Part shown: piece by piece, positions 8,221-16,160 of the stretch
Position numbering within the stretch: position 1 is the first letter of the stretch
Layout of the letters: every line of letters starts with the position of its first letter
NCBI GenBank assembly: GCA_014238345.1
Contig: JABABF010000078.1
Location: 1 to 23,050, forward strand
DNA: 23,050 bases
Source of the DNA: Gammaproteobacteria bacterium
Lineage (GTDB): Bacteria > Pseudomonadota > Gammaproteobacteria > JABABF01
Direction: 5' to 3'
Notes under the pieces: generated by a model
Seen by the model: the letters and a program-made list of their open reading frames with translations, nothing else
What the model was told of the DNA's origin: nothing
The model's database searches: none
Position numbers and translations under genes: made by a program

Positions 8221-8457
8221 CGTCTCCCCATGCCAAGGTCACCTGCTTGAGCGAGCGAGAGGGCTCTATTTCCACCACCATGGCTACCCCAGCAATCTAT
8301 CAATGCCTACTCTAACACCAGCGCTGGGCATCGGCACACCAAATAAGCTGACTCGCTCGACCAGCGATGCCCTTACCCGACCCAAAATATCGCAATGAGA
8401 GGAACTCTCTAAGCTGTGGCGCTTAAATGCAACAGTGTATGCGTGTGCAGTATCGAC
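8221..8457. other. 237-base spacer between the secreted partner gene and the AmpG-like gene
   Basis: It contains the ampG ribosome binding site. The reading frame of the upstream 208-residue protein stays open for 57 codons past its TAA, without a start signal or family resemblance. Near 8430-8456 it carries one copy of a degenerate 26-27 bp sequence that recurs at 21290-21315. No terminator was recognised. Confidence 0.5.
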
Positions 8458-9084
8458 TTACTGGGGAGGAGGTTCAGAGGCGGGCATTTCTATCAAGCGA
8501 CGACCAGAAGCATCGGTACGCAAGTAGGGAGAACTCGCCTGCTGTGCTTTAAATGCGGCTGCATTAGCCACCGGATCTCCCACCGCCACCGGCACGGAAA
8601 AGCCTTTGAACAGCTGTGCATTACCACTGGCATCATATTCTTGGGCGACCACACCGAAGCGCAAGTTACCCGCTTTCAGCGCACTGATCGACAGTTCCCA
8701 GCGGTGTTCGGACACGGCATTGGAATAATAAAAGACGGCGCTGGGTACGCCGAGTACCGCCAAGCCATCAGGAAAATTCGCCGATACCTCCATGCGCCCT
8801 GCGCGATGTGCACTGCGCAACCCCAACACGACCGTTACCGTCTCGCCAACCCCAATCGGCGCAGGAACTTCAGCGGTCAATGTAATTGGAGCGCTGAGCT
8901 TGGCCGTGCGATGGTGCCCGGAATGCCGCTCCAAGTGCCGCCCAACAGCGACATCACCACGCTGATCACTCGCCGCCGAGGTGTCGAAATGCTCGCCGCT
9001 GTCCACCACCATACAACTGATGGCAACGGTAATACACAGCGCCAAGAGGGGATAGTACATAAAATGTAGCTGCTTTTTGCCCAT
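8458..9084 (-). CDS. Membrane-anchored or lipoprotein-like partner of the metallopeptidase
   Basis: Function not recognised. The chosen start (ATG at 9084) gives 208 residues beginning MGKKQLHFMYYPLLALCIT. It lies 4 bases after the stop of the peptidase gene; a longer frame reaching 9225 would overlap that gene heavily and add a non-secretory leader. Residues about 8-27 are hydrophobic and end in VAISC, which could be a signal anchor or a poor lipobox. After a His/Arg/Asp-rich linker, residues about 65-165 look like an Ig-like beta sandwich (LTAEVPAPIGVGETVTVVLG, then FPDGLAVLGVPS). The C-terminus is Pro-rich (ASEPPPQ). Expected location is periplasm or cell surface. Tight coupling suggests it acts with the peptidase, for instance as a docking or inhibitory partner; this is inference. 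Confidence 0.7.
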   Translation of the reverse strand: MGKKQLHFMYYPLLALCITVAISCMVVDSGEHFDTSAASDQRGDVAVGRHLERHSGHHRTAKLSAPITLTAEVPAPIGVGETVTVVLGLRSAHRAGRMEVSANFPDGLAVLGVPSAVFYYSNAVSEHRWELSISALKAGNLRFGVVAQEYDASGNAQLFKGFSVPVAVGDPVANAAAFKAQQASSPYLRTDASGRRLIEMPASEPPPQ

Positions 9085-9088
9085 TGCT

Positions 9089-11101
9089 TCAGCGCCTTGT
9101 CGTCGTGATGTGATAACAAGTACTGCCTGCGTTTGGCGCTCGTCCGGGATACTCCACGAGCTCCATGACATGGGTGCCACCACCAGTACTGGTAAAACGG
9201 AAAGAGCTATTAGCCCCACTAGCAAAACATGCGAGGCTATTGCTGGGCATCACACAAGTACTCGCAGGGGCATCCTCCTTGAGCAGTAAGAAGGGGGTCG
9301 TGCCTTCCGGCAACGTCCCACTCATCAGCTCCATCGCAATATCATAAGTAGTATTCGCACTTGCGCTGAGGCGAAAAAACCGTCTGTTAGATAGCTGGTT
9401 GGTGGTTCCACCATCCAGACTAAACCTAGTGCTAGTGCAGACCACATCAGGAGTGGAAGAACCCGCAGTGGGCAGCTGCGTATAAATGGGCAATACTTCA
9501 CTACCCGTTGTCCCAGCACTATTAGTCTCATTACTGCCATAGACATCAATAGCCGCAGAATTAATAGCTTGGCTGGACACCAAACTGTCAATCGCCGATG
9601 CCTGTGCCGGATTCTTAGCTTTGAGCGCAGTGATAAAAGTAAAAATAGAGTTGTAGGGAGCACCTGTCCGGTGCTCGTTGAGTAACACATCATAAAGAGG
9701 TTCCATGCCAAGTGACACCAAGTCGACCCCATCATTTTGGCTATCCATCAAATCGTACAGTAGATAAATCATGGAGAGCTCGGAGTACCAACCTGCATTG
9801 GTGTGGCTATTGCTAATGGTTTCAACACTAAACCCAAAGCCTCCATTCACATTAGCATCTTGATACAGTACATCTCCAGACAATATCGCCCCCCAAGCAG
9901 AAGCCAGCCCCTCGCTAAAAGCCAACCTCATATCTGCCCTCGCGCCGGAAATATAATGGCGCCCCCCAGTATTATCGGATCGAGACAGGCTATCTTCCAA
10001 ATAGTGCCCCAATTCATGAATAACCACGGCGGAATCGTACGCATCGGAATCGGACAATAGATCGCTAGCTATAACCAGAAACTGCCCATCGTAGTAAGAT
10101 CCAGACTCTGGATAATCTGGAGTCCAACTCACAGTGATTGGAGGAAGCGTAGAAAATGCAGACACGGTCGCCAAACCCTGTAGCGCCCCATAGATCGAAT
10201 CTAGAATAGCAAAGGGTGCCGCAGCTGGCAGGTCTGTGTAGGCATTGGCATTCACCCCCCAACCGGATGCCGCATGTAGATCGCCCGTTATGTCCACAGA
10301 ACTTACGCCGGAAGAGGGTTGCGGCACTATAATTTGCATTCCCAAAGCATACACGGGATAGGGATAGGCTTGAGATGTATCGCTCACAGCCACATACCAT
10401 GATGGATCTGCGGTGCTCTCATCCAACTCCGCTACTGCCCGAACTCGCAGAACGGATTGCGCCTCTATATTCCCAGCAAAGGAATACATGCCAGCGCTGT
10501 CGGTCTTGGTAACCATCGTCGAAGCACTTGCGCTAATCAACTCTACCCGAACACCACGGGCAGGAGCGGTATAGGTAGCTGCATGGTTCAAGCTGTAGTT
10601 GCTGGCATGGGGAACGCGTGCATAAGTCACTTGCCCCGAGAGCCTAAACCCAAGTGAGTTCACGCTGAGCGGACAGGCACTCAGACCAGATTTGGCCGCT
10701 AATATAAGCGTTGTGTCGGCACTGAGGCCGTTGCCTGCGCTATCCGTGGCCGTTAACCGGAACACCAAGGGCACACAATCCGCTCCTCCAAGCAAAGTGG
10801 CAGCAGCTGTGAAGGATGCCACAGCAGTTTGCCCCTCTATGATCAAGTTAACCGTAGGGCCACTTACTTGCGTCCATGCATAGCTCAGTGTGCGTCCATG
10901 ATGGCTGATAGCGCTACCACTCAAATACACTGCCCCGCCACTGGCCACTAGAGTGCGGTCTACTCCTACATAAACGGAAATCGGGGGAAACTCGCTCTCA
11001 TTATTGCTATCGCAAGCACCAAGCAACGCCGCAGTGGACAACAGGAATAAGACGCACAAACCACGCACGAATACCCGATCAATGGTATCTCGACCTCGCA
11101 T
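9089..11101 (-). CDS. Secreted lipoprotein metallopeptidase (HEXXH) with PKD/REJ-like domain
   Basis: Predicted zinc peptidase exported as a lipoprotein. From the ATG at 11101 the protein has 670 residues and a good signal: MRGRDTIDRVF, a hydrophobic core, and lipobox LLGAC with Cys30. A GTG 45 bases upstream (11146) is possible but lacks a ribosome binding site and worsens the signal. Domains in order: a PKD/REJ-like beta domain about 40-135 (SYAWTQVSGPTVNL, FRLTATDSAG); a carboxypeptidase-regulatory-like domain about 150-225 (SGQVTY, TKTDSAGMYSF); a catalytic domain with HELGH (362-366) and FSEGLASAW, whose Glu397 lies 31 residues after the second His and fits a gluzincin third ligand; and a C-terminal PPC-like beta domain about 550-665. 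Base composition is visibly more A/T-rich than flanking housekeeping genes. The substrate is unknown. Confidence 0.8.
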   Translation of the reverse strand: MRGRDTIDRVFVRGLCVLFLLSTAALLGACDSNNESEFPPISVYVGVDRTLVASGGAVYLSGSAISHHGRTLSYAWTQVSGPTVNLIIEGQTAVASFTAAATLLGGADCVPLVFRLTATDSAGNGLSADTTLILAAKSGLSACPLSVNSLGFRLSGQVTYARVPHASNYSLNHAATYTAPARGVRVELISASASTMVTKTDSAGMYSFAGNIEAQSVLRVRAVAELDESTADPSWYVAVSDTSQAYPYPVYALGMQIIVPQPSSGVSSVDITGDLHAASGWGVNANAYTDLPAAAPFAILDSIYGALQGLATVSAFSTLPPITVSWTPDYPESGSYYDGQFLVIASDLLSDSDAYDSAVVIHELGHYLEDSLSRSDNTGGRHYISGARADMRLAFSEGLASAWGAILSGDVLYQDANVNGGFGFSVETISNSHTNAGWYSELSMIYLLYDLMDSQNDGVDLVSLGMEPLYDVLLNEHRTGAPYNSIFTFITALKAKNPAQASAIDSLVSSQAINSAAIDVYGSNETNSAGTTGSEVLPIYTQLPTAGSSTPDVVCTSTRFSLDGGTTNQLSNRRFFRLSASANTTYDIAMELMSGTLPEGTTPFLLLKEDAPASTCVMPSNSLACFASGANSSFRFTSTGGGTHVMELVEYPGRAPNAGSTCYHITTTRR

Positions 11102-11160
11102 AGGAATCGATGGAGCAACAAATAACATAGACAGCAAATGCGTCACTTATTTAAATAATA

Positions 11161-11235
11161 AGGCTATTTTAGCCTATTTCGATGCTTAGGCAAGCGTTTC
11201 AGGATAGCCTAATTCATTGGCCTCTCAAAGCCAAT
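11161..11235. repeat. Two short hairpins upstream of the lipoprotein gene
   Basis: AGGCTA-N3-TAGCCT (11161-11175) and ATTGGC-N8-GCCAAT (11216-11235) are perfect inverted repeats in the 258-base stretch between tyrS and the lipoprotein start. The first, read on the minus strand, is followed by an A/T-rich TTATTATTT. They may be leader structures or operator sites. No clear promoter was found near them. Confidence 0.35.
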
Positions 11236-11359
11236 AACAGGTTCAGAATGTATTGAAATACTGGCGATCATAAGGTGAAATCTTCAATAGAGGGCAATTA
11301 GAAAGTCAGTCGGGTGCATTTATTCAGGCGTTCCCTAAAAAGATCCGGTTAGCAGGAGA

Positions 11360-12658
11360 TCATCCGCCCGCTTTCCAGCACAGCAAATGGTGTTGCTTCT
11401 TGCCTCGGCGCAACAGATGATAGCGGCCGTAGAGCCCGTCCGCCGGGCGCAACACTGCATCTACATCACACTGCTGGCGACCATTGATACTAACGGCTCC
11501 TTCGGTCACAAATTTTCGCGCTTGTCCAATGGTCACCGCGCCGCGTGGCGTACGCGCCAAGCCACTGGACACCAAGGCCTCCAACAGCGGCAACTCTGCC
11601 ACTTCAAGGTGCAAACACGGCAGGCCGTCCTGCGCCAGCTGCGCTAAATCACCCTCTTCGAGCGTCTGTATTGCCACCCCAAACAGCGCGGCGCTGATGC
11701 GCTGCGAGGCCGCCAGCCCAGCCTCCCCATGCACTAGCCGCGTCAATTCGGCGGCCAGTTGCTCCTGTGAGTGCGACTGACCACCGTCCTGCTCGTCACG
11801 CTTCAGCTGGGCCAGCGGCATGTCACTGAAACAGCGGCGGTAATGGGCAACATCGGTATCGGGCACATTGCGCCAGAACTGGTAGAAGGCATAGGGCGAG
11901 CTGCGCTTCGGGTCGAGCCATACCGCCCCCGCCTCGGTCTTGCCAAACTTACCGCCATCAGATCGTGTCACCAGCGGCACGGTCAACCCAAACAGCTCGC
12001 TACCGTTGCGGCGACGGGCCAGCTCGATGCCAGCAGTGATATTGCCCCACTGGTCGCTACCGCCAAGTTGCACTGTACAGCCCTGGCGCCGATGCAGTTC
12101 ATCGAAATCATCGGCCTGTAATAGCGCATAGCTGAACTCAGTGAAGGAGATCCCCGCATCATCGCGCTCTAGACGACGGCGCACCGACTCGCGGCGCAAC
12201 ATGGCGTTAACCGAACTGTACTTGCCGGGGTCGCGCAGGAAATCCAGCAGACGGCGCTCGCCATGCCAGACGAGGTTGCGCTCAATAAGTAGCGCCCCGA
12301 GTAGCGGTGTGCCATCTGCTGCTGGCGCATCGACGATAGCCCTCAACTGCGCCTCCAGCTGTGCAGCACTGTAAACCACTTGGTCGCGATCAACCAGCGT
12401 ACGCTCCTCATCCTTGAAACTTGGATCACCCACTTGGGCAGTGGCATCACCAATCAACGCGATCACGGTATGACCCGCCGCCCGCAGTCGCCGCATTGAG
12501 ATCAGCGGCATCAAACTACCGACATGCAGACTATCGGCGGTCGGGTCGAAGCCACAGTAGATCGTACGCGGCACAGCCAAATGCGCGGCCAAGCGCGCCT
12601 CGTCACCTGCAATCTGCGCGACCAGCCCACGCTGGCGCCATTCCTCTAAGAAAGACAT
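11360..12658 (-). CDS. tyrS: Tyrosyl-tRNA synthetase
   Basis: Class I synthetase that activates tyrosine with ATP and charges tRNA-Tyr. From the ATG at 12658 the protein has 432 residues beginning MSFLEEWRQRGLVAQIAG, which aligns with the E. coli enzyme (424). A frame open to 12754 would add 32 unrelated residues. Visible features are YCGFDPTADSLHVGS (34-48, the HIGH-type motif), GDPSFKDEERT, QLGGSDQWGNI in the tyrosine site, KFGKTEAGAVWLDPKRSSPY carrying the KMSKS-type loop, and a C-terminal S4 RNA-binding domain (TIGQARKFVTEGAVSING). The motif HVGS instead of HLGH also occurs in other TyrRS groups. It is divergent from anmK with 134 bases between the starts. Confidence 0.97.
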   Translation of the reverse strand: MSFLEEWRQRGLVAQIAGDEARLAAHLAVPRTIYCGFDPTADSLHVGSLMPLISMRRLRAAGHTVIALIGDATAQVGDPSFKDEERTLVDRDQVVYSAAQLEAQLRAIVDAPAADGTPLLGALLIERNLVWHGERRLLDFLRDPGKYSSVNAMLRRESVRRRLERDDAGISFTEFSYALLQADDFDELHRRQGCTVQLGGSDQWGNITAGIELARRRNGSELFGLTVPLVTRSDGGKFGKTEAGAVWLDPKRSSPYAFYQFWRNVPDTDVAHYRRCFSDMPLAQLKRDEQDGGQSHSQEQLAAELTRLVHGEAGLAASQRISAALFGVAIQTLEEGDLAQLAQDGLPCLHLEVAELPLLEALVSSGLARTPRGAVTIGQARKFVTEGAVSINGRQQCDVDAVLRPADGLYGRYHLLRRGKKQHHLLCWKAGG

Positions 12659-12792
12659 GTGTGCCGCGCCCGACCCAGCGCAATACAACGGCGGTACAAC
12701 GCATTTTAATGGCAAAATGGCAGGAACCCAATCAAGTGGTGATGACAGCGGCACGGCTACAATGCCAGCTGAGATGCCGCATCATCCAATCC

Positions 12793-13923
12793 ATGCCCCA
12801 GAACTTGTATCTCGGCCTGATGTCCGGCACCAGTTTGGACGGCATTGATGCCGCATTGGTCGAGTTCGGAAACAGCGACGATGGCCGCCCATTCACCCTG
12901 CGTGCGGCGCTCTGTCACCCACTGCCCCCCGCCCTACACGCAGAGCTGCTGGCGCTGTGTGTCCCTGGTGATAATGAGCTCAACCGTCTCGGACGCGCCG
13001 ACCGCCGCCTCGGACACGCTTTCGCCGATGCCACGCAGGCCGTACTCAAAGAGGCCGGTGTCACCTCCACCGAGGTGGCCGCCATCGGCTGTCACGGCCA
13101 GACCGTGCGCCACCACCCCGATGGCGAAAACGGCTTCAGCATGCAAATCGGCGACCCCAATACCGTAGCAGAGCGCTGCGGCATCGAAGTGGTGGGCGAC
13201 TTCCGCCGCCGCGACATCGCCGCTGGCGGCCAAGGGGCACCGCTGGCGCCCGCCTTCCACGCCGCCGCCTTCGCCGCCCCTGGTGAGACTCGTCTGATCG
13301 TCAACATCGGCGGCATTGCCAATCTCAGCGCCCTATGCGCCGACGGCTCGCTACTCGGTGGCGACCTTGGCCCCGGCAATCTGCTGATGGACTACTGGTG
13401 CCAGCGCTACCAAGAGCAACCCTTCGACCGCGACGGCGCTTGGGCTCGCGGCGGCAAAGTAGAGCCATGGCTATTGCAGCGCCTGCTGGAATACCCCTTC
13501 TTCCAGCGCCCCTGGCCCGCCAGCACTGGACGCGAAGAGTTCAACCCCAGCTGGTTGCGTCTAGGCATCCTGCGCGCCGCACCCAACGCCGAGCCACAGG
13601 AGGTGCAGGCGACACTGTGCGAATTGACTGCGGCATCAGTGGCACGAGGGGTAGAGCGAGTACCGCAGGCCGCTGGAGCACCGATCTATTTATGCGGTGG
13701 CGGGGCACGCAATAGCTATTTAGTAGAGCGCATTGCGGCACAGGCACAGGGGCACCCCTTACACGACACTACTGCATTGGGTCACGATCCCGAATGGGTC
13801 GAGGCCGTGGGCTTTGCTTGGCTGGCGCGTCAAGCGTTGCGCGGGCGGGCGGCCAATGCTCCGGCAGCTACTGGAGCGACGGGGGAGCGGGTGTTGGGGG
13901 GGCGGTGGGGGAGGACTCAATAA
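12793..13923 (+). CDS. anmK: Anhydro-N-acetylmuramic acid kinase
   Basis: Cleaves the 1,6-anhydro ring of anhMurNAc and phosphorylates it with ATP to MurNAc-6-phosphate, in cytoplasmic peptidoglycan recycling. The ATG at 12793 gives 376 residues (E. coli 369), starting MPQNLYLGLMSGTSLDGIDA. The GLMSGTSLDGID signature is at 8-19; an upstream-extended frame is not homologous. Further motifs are IGCHGQTVRHHP, NIGGIANLS, and GGDLGPGNLLMDYW, where the Asp before LGPGN corresponds to the catalytic base in DTGPGN of characterised enzymes. CGGGARN lies near the C-terminus. In Pseudomonas anmK neighbours an M23 endopeptidase gene and tyrS. Here it directly abuts tyrS divergently with no peptidase gene between. 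It works in the same pathway as the AmpG-like permease encoded at 6805-8220. Confidence 0.96.
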   Translation: MPQNLYLGLMSGTSLDGIDAALVEFGNSDDGRPFTLRAALCHPLPPALHAELLALCVPGDNELNRLGRADRRLGHAFADATQAVLKEAGVTSTEVAAIGCHGQTVRHHPDGENGFSMQIGDPNTVAERCGIEVVGDFRRRDIAAGGQGAPLAPAFHAAAFAAPGETRLIVNIGGIANLSALCADGSLLGGDLGPGNLLMDYWCQRYQEQPFDRDGAWARGGKVEPWLLQRLLEYPFFQRPWPASTGREEFNPSWLRLGILRAAPNAEPQEVQATLCELTAASVARGVERVPQAAGAPIYLCGGGARNSYLVERIAAQAQGHPLHDTTALGHDPEWVEAVGFAWLARQALRGRAANAPAATGATGERVLGGRWGRTQ

Positions 13924-14045
13924 AAGAATAATGTGCCATGTACACGGCATATAACCTTGGAACGCTGAATCGTACTCAGGTTGAGGCGTGTAAATTTTCC
14001 CCTCACTAGTTTTTTATACAAATCCCCGACTCAAAAAAATTCCCC

Positions 14046-14906
14046 CTACCCCGCATCCTCTGGCACATGTAACGTCGGGTTATCCGCTGCTAAGATCTCG
14101 CGCAAGCGAACATTGCATGACTCGCGCCAGCCGTCTTCGGCAAGGATGTAGAAGCGATCTTCGCGCACCGCTCTCACAATGCGCTCGGCCATGATGGAAG
14201 GATCCAAACCGGTGGCCGTGCCCTCAGCAGTCGCCTGATGAATCATGTCCCGATAGACCTTGTTGTCGCCTGTTCCCTCGTCACTGGGAGATGAGACATG
14301 GCGGTCGCGCTCGGAGATGCGGGTGTTGACTAACTCGGGGCATAGCGCCGAAACGCCGATCTTGCTCGGCACGGCCTGTAATTCTTTGTAGAGCACCTCG
14401 GACAGTGCCAGCGCCGCATGCTTGCTGATGTGATAGCCGCCTGAAAAAGGCAGTGTCGTCAGCGCCGCCATCGAAGCAGTATTGACGATGTGTAATTCCT
14501 CACCGCCCTGCTCCAGCATCAAGGGCACAAAAGCCTGTACGCCGTGCAAAATGCCCCAACAGTTGACATCCATTTGCCAGTGGAAATCTGCCATCGGCGA
14601 CTCCCACAAGCGCCCGCCTGTCAATACCCCAGCGTTGTTGCACAGCAGATGCACCGCTCCGAAAGTGGCCTTGCTCGCCGCCGCCAGCGTGACCAAGGAT
14701 TGGGGATCGCTTACATCGATCACCTGTGCCAAACACTGGGCACCGCTCTCACGCAACTCGCCCTCTACTGCGGCCAACGGCGCCGCCTCCACATCGGCCA
14801 AGACGACACACATGCCCTCGGCTGCCAAGCGCCGTGAAAGCGCCCGTCCAATGCCGCTGGCGGCACCGGTGACAACCGCTGTCTTATCTTGAAAATTGCT
14901 GATCAT
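14046..14906 (-). CDS. Short-chain dehydrogenase/reductase
   Basis: NAD(P)-dependent oxidoreductase of the classical SDR fold, 286 residues. Residues TGAASGIG (13-20) bind the cofactor; Asp38 in VLADVE suggests NAD preference. NNAG is at 90-93, and the catalytic set is Ser145 (NTASM), Tyr158 and Lys162 (YHISK). After the core, residues about 195-286 form an extended C-terminal region with an acidic and polar insertion, seen in SDRs acting on bulky alicyclic or steroid-like substrates. The substrate is not determinable. Its ATG overlaps the TGA of the monooxygenase gene (ATGA), so the two are co-translated and probably act in one pathway. It is convergent with anmK. Confidence 0.88.
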   Translation of the reverse strand: MISNFQDKTAVVTGAASGIGRALSRRLAAEGMCVVLADVEAAPLAAVEGELRESGAQCLAQVIDVSDPQSLVTLAAASKATFGAVHLLCNNAGVLTGGRLWESPMADFHWQMDVNCWGILHGVQAFVPLMLEQGGEELHIVNTASMAALTTLPFSGGYHISKHAALALSEVLYKELQAVPSKIGVSALCPELVNTRISERDRHVSSPSDEGTGDNKVYRDMIHQATAEGTATGLDPSIMAERIVRAVREDRFYILAEDGWRESCNVRLREILAADNPTLHVPEDAG

Positions 14907-16033
14907 TCTGCATCAGTAGCCAAGGTGGCGGCGGCGAGCAAGTCACGCCCCATGTCAAGCGTCCCGGCTTGCCCGGCGAAGAAGTGCTGGGTGCTGGCAT
15001 GTACATCGCGAAAACAACGCGCCAGCGGTCCCTCGCGTAGCGCTGCTGTGCCGCTGTGTAAATAGCACTCGCGCACAATGTCGGCGGACTCTCGGGACAA
15101 GAACACCGTCGCCTGACGCAGCTCGTTGCACAGCACATTATCCACTGCACCGCCATCGCGCACACTGTCCTCCGCCCGCGCCACCATCTGATGTAGCCAA
15201 GCATTGGCAGCACGGAAACGCGACTCGGCATGGGTGATGGCGAGGAGAAAGTGATCGCTGTCCGACAGCTTGGAGCCATGCCCCATGCGATGCTTCCCCG
15301 CAGTAGCAATACGCAACGCCTCATCTAGCGCACGCCGTGCCACACCGAGGCTAAAACCAGCATGCCCAATCGCCGTCAGCGGCAGGATGCCAAGGCGGTA
15401 GACATCGCCGCCGCGATGCACCTCGGGCGTGAGGATGTCAAAAGTGGCTCCGGCCGGCACCACGGCATCGCGGATGCTGTAGTCCACGCTAGCGGTACTC
15501 TGCAAACCCATCACATCCCAATTACCACTGAACTTCACCTGCTCCTTGGGTACACAGCTGCCGACCATTTGCGGCTCGGCATCGTCGGTTACCATGCCCA
15601 GGCCGATGTAGTCCGAGAACAGCACACCACTGCCGAACTGATAGTCACCGCTGACGCGGTAGTTATCGCCCTCGCGCACCCCCAGACCGTTGGGAGCAAA
15701 CTGACCAGCAACCAGTGGCACACCACGGGCGAACATGCGCTCAACCGTGGCTTTGTCGGTGTAGGCTCCGAAGTAGGCAACAGAGACTACGACTGCCATA
15801 TGGCACCAACCGGTAGAAGGATCCGCGCGCGACACCTCAGCGCAGATATCAAGAATATCGGCCAACGGCAACTCTAAGCCGCCGACCTCGCGCGGTGTCA
15901 TCACCGCAAACAACTCGGCATCACGCAACAGACGGATGCTGTCCTCAGAGACAGGGTTCTCCCCGACAGCGATGCCATGGCGATCGATCTGTTCAGCGAG
16001 ATCACGTGCTCGTGCTAGGTATGAAGTGGTCAT
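14903..16033 (-). CDS. Acyl-CoA dehydrogenase-fold flavin monooxygenase (HsaA-like)
   Basis: The 376-residue protein has the acyl-CoA dehydrogenase fold, but resembles the group D two-component monooxygenases (HsaA, DszC and relatives) and has an Acyl-CoA_dh_2-type C-terminal helical domain. Signs are ELFAVMTPREVGGLELPLAD near the N-terminus, EVSRADPSTGWCHM, and GQFAPNGLGVREGDNYRVSG in the middle beta domain. The C-terminal segment CFRDVHASTQHFFAG places conserved RD-H residues as in HsaA. Such enzymes use reduced FMN or FAD from a partner reductase, which is not encoded in this window. The ATG at 16033 with AGGAG 8 bases upstream is preferred to an upstream alternative (16081). It is first in an operon with the SDR; an EthD-domain gene near the right edge is of similar catabolic flavour. 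Confidence 0.82.
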   Translation of the reverse strand: MTTSYLARARDLAEQIDRHGIAVGENPVSEDSIRLLRDAELFAVMTPREVGGLELPLADILDICAEVSRADPSTGWCHMAVVVSVAYFGAYTDKATVERMFARGVPLVAGQFAPNGLGVREGDNYRVSGDYQFGSGVLFSDYIGLGMVTDDAEPQMVGSCVPKEQVKFSGNWDVMGLQSTASVDYSIRDAVVPAGATFDILTPEVHRGGDVYRLGILPLTAIGHAGFSLGVARRALDEALRIATAGKHRMGHGSKLSDSDHFLLAITHAESRFRAANAWLHQMVARAEDSVRDGGAVDNVLCNELRQATVFLSRESADIVRECYLHSGTAALREGPLARCFRDVHASTQHFFAGQAGTLDMGRDLLAAATLATDAE

Positions 16034-16095
16034 TTGAAGGCTCCTGATAGTGGTAAATGCCAGCGCCTCGCAAGGGCACAAAGGCAGCTCGAAAG

Positions 16096-16101
16096 ATTAT
16101 A
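16096..16101 (-). promoter_or_regulatory. Candidate -10 element for the monooxygenase-SDR operon
   Basis: The minus strand reads TATAAT, about 60 bases upstream of the ATG at 16033 and downstream of the uvrA stop. The -35 position at 17 bases is poor (TTCAGT), so the call rests on the -10 alone. Confidence 0.35.
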
Positions 16102-16160
16102 GCGCTCGCCGGGCCAAGACTGAATAGCCACGGCAACACCATGTCACCACACAGCGAGCC

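Noticed and set aside
8284..8457. Open in-frame continuation of 57 codons after the TAA of the 208-residue protein, possible stop read-through
   Set aside because: No family resemblance and no start signal. An open stretch of this length occurs by chance fairly often at this base composition.
11360..12658. TyrRS HIGH motif altered to HVGS as a sign of a defective enzyme
   Set aside because: The same variant is known in other bacterial TyrRS groups, and the rest of the active site and S4 domain are intact.
13982..14015. Terminator between anmK and the convergent SDR gene (TGAGG/CCTCA stem before T6)
   Set aside because: The stem is only 5 pairs with a 14-base loop and a 4-base gap before the T-run, too weak to call.
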